From Rickettsiales bacterium UBA1997 (GTDB lineage: Bacteria; Pseudomonadota; Alphaproteobacteria; Rickettsiales; UBA1997), in contig DDCV01000041.1 in the NCBI GenBank assembly GCA_002335845.1, positions 9,775 through 22,283 on the forward strand: DNA of 12,509 nucleotides, read 5' to 3'. Below are positions 12,455 to 12,509 of this stretch, in pieces. Numbering within the stretch: the stretch's first letter is position 1; the number at the start of each line of letters is the position of its first letter. The position numbers and the translations under genes are program-made. The notes under the pieces were generated by a model. That model had not been told where the DNA came from, did not search any database, and saw nothing but the letters and a program-made list of their open reading frames with translations.

Positions 12455-12487
12455 CTAAAGATGATTTTTGGCATTAGTACGTAGGTT

Positions 12488-12505
12488 AACCCAGATCCGT
12501 CAATA
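12488..12505. repeat. Right copy of 18-bp terminal inverted repeat
   Basis: Reverse complement of bases 1-18, reading AACCCAGATCCGTCAATA on the plus strand. Just inside, the two ends differ (GGTTAACCC here, the complement of GGGTTTAAT on the left), so the shared part stops at the AACCC side. That is where a mobile-element tip would meet unique DNA. Confidence 0.75.
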
Positions 12506-12509
12506 AAAA

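Larger units (their letters stand above)
12219..12487. other. Right-end region without a gene
   Basis: No gene is visible in this stretch. It holds the hairpins just described, an A/T-rich probable promoter zone for the small membrane protein, a direct repeat at 12356-12377, a tandem repeat at 12433-12454, and then the junction with the terminal inverted repeat. Confidence 0.6.

Noticed and set aside
1..12509. tRNA, rRNA, CRISPR array or complete transposase
   Set aside because: I looked on both strands for cloverleaf-like TTCGAAT/GGTTC contexts, regularly spaced repeats and DDE-type motifs and found none that hold up. The one GGTTCGAAA, near 4463, lies inside a coding frame without a matching acceptor stem.

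Overview
The window is AT-rich DNA (roughly one third G+C by eye) carrying alphaproteobacterial housekeeping genes with compact spacing and almost no recognisable Shine-Dalgarno sites. A cbb3-oxidase assembly pair (ccoH/ccoI), two F-box/ankyrin-like proteins and short, streamlined versions of common enzymes point to a host-associated alphaproteobacterium. The order Rickettsiales is most likely, perhaps Midichloriaceae-like because of cbb3 oxidase; Holosporales is an alternative. This placement is inference from gene content, not a search result. The two ends of the window are inverted copies of one 18-bp sequence, so the piece probably lies between two copies of a mobile element.

Layout, left to right. 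(1) Bases 1-472: an inverted repeat that runs into the open, probably 5'-truncated frame of a HEPN-like protein. (2) 473-840: a stretch without a confident gene. Its last ~130 bases are about 48% G+C, against about 22% just upstream. It holds a possible 51-codon ORF and two inverted repeats. (3) 841-4192, plus strand: a tight run nth, murC, GNAT acetyltransferase, xth, giving two base-excision-repair nucleases and a peptidoglycan ligase on one probable transcript. (4) 4193-6458, plus strand: two hypothetical genes, each with an N-terminal F-box-like segment and ankyrin-like repeats. The first has a plausible sigma-70 promoter and ends in two hairpins, the second a clear Rho-independent terminator. 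These look like host-directed effectors and are the most interesting part of the window. (5) 6460-9929, minus strand: rpmH, rnpA, ccoH, ccoI, with 2-nt or overlapping junctions after rnpA. (6) 10118-11778, minus strand: ubiB then panD, 2 nt apart. (7) 11880-12218, minus strand: a small single-pass membrane protein of unknown role. (8) 12219-12509: upstream region with two hairpins whose loops are complementary, short tandem repeats and the right-hand inverted repeat.

How the parts fit. The conserved genes cover DNA repair (Nth, Xth), cell wall (MurC), translation and RNase P (L34, RnpA), copper delivery to and assembly of cbb3 oxidase (CcoI, CcoH), quinone synthesis (UbiB) and beta-alanine for CoA (PanD). 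The F-box/ankyrin pair sits as an accessory block between xth and ccoI. It has its own transcription signals and meets ccoI tail to tail with one base between stop codons. No tRNA, rRNA, CRISPR array or intact transposase was seen.
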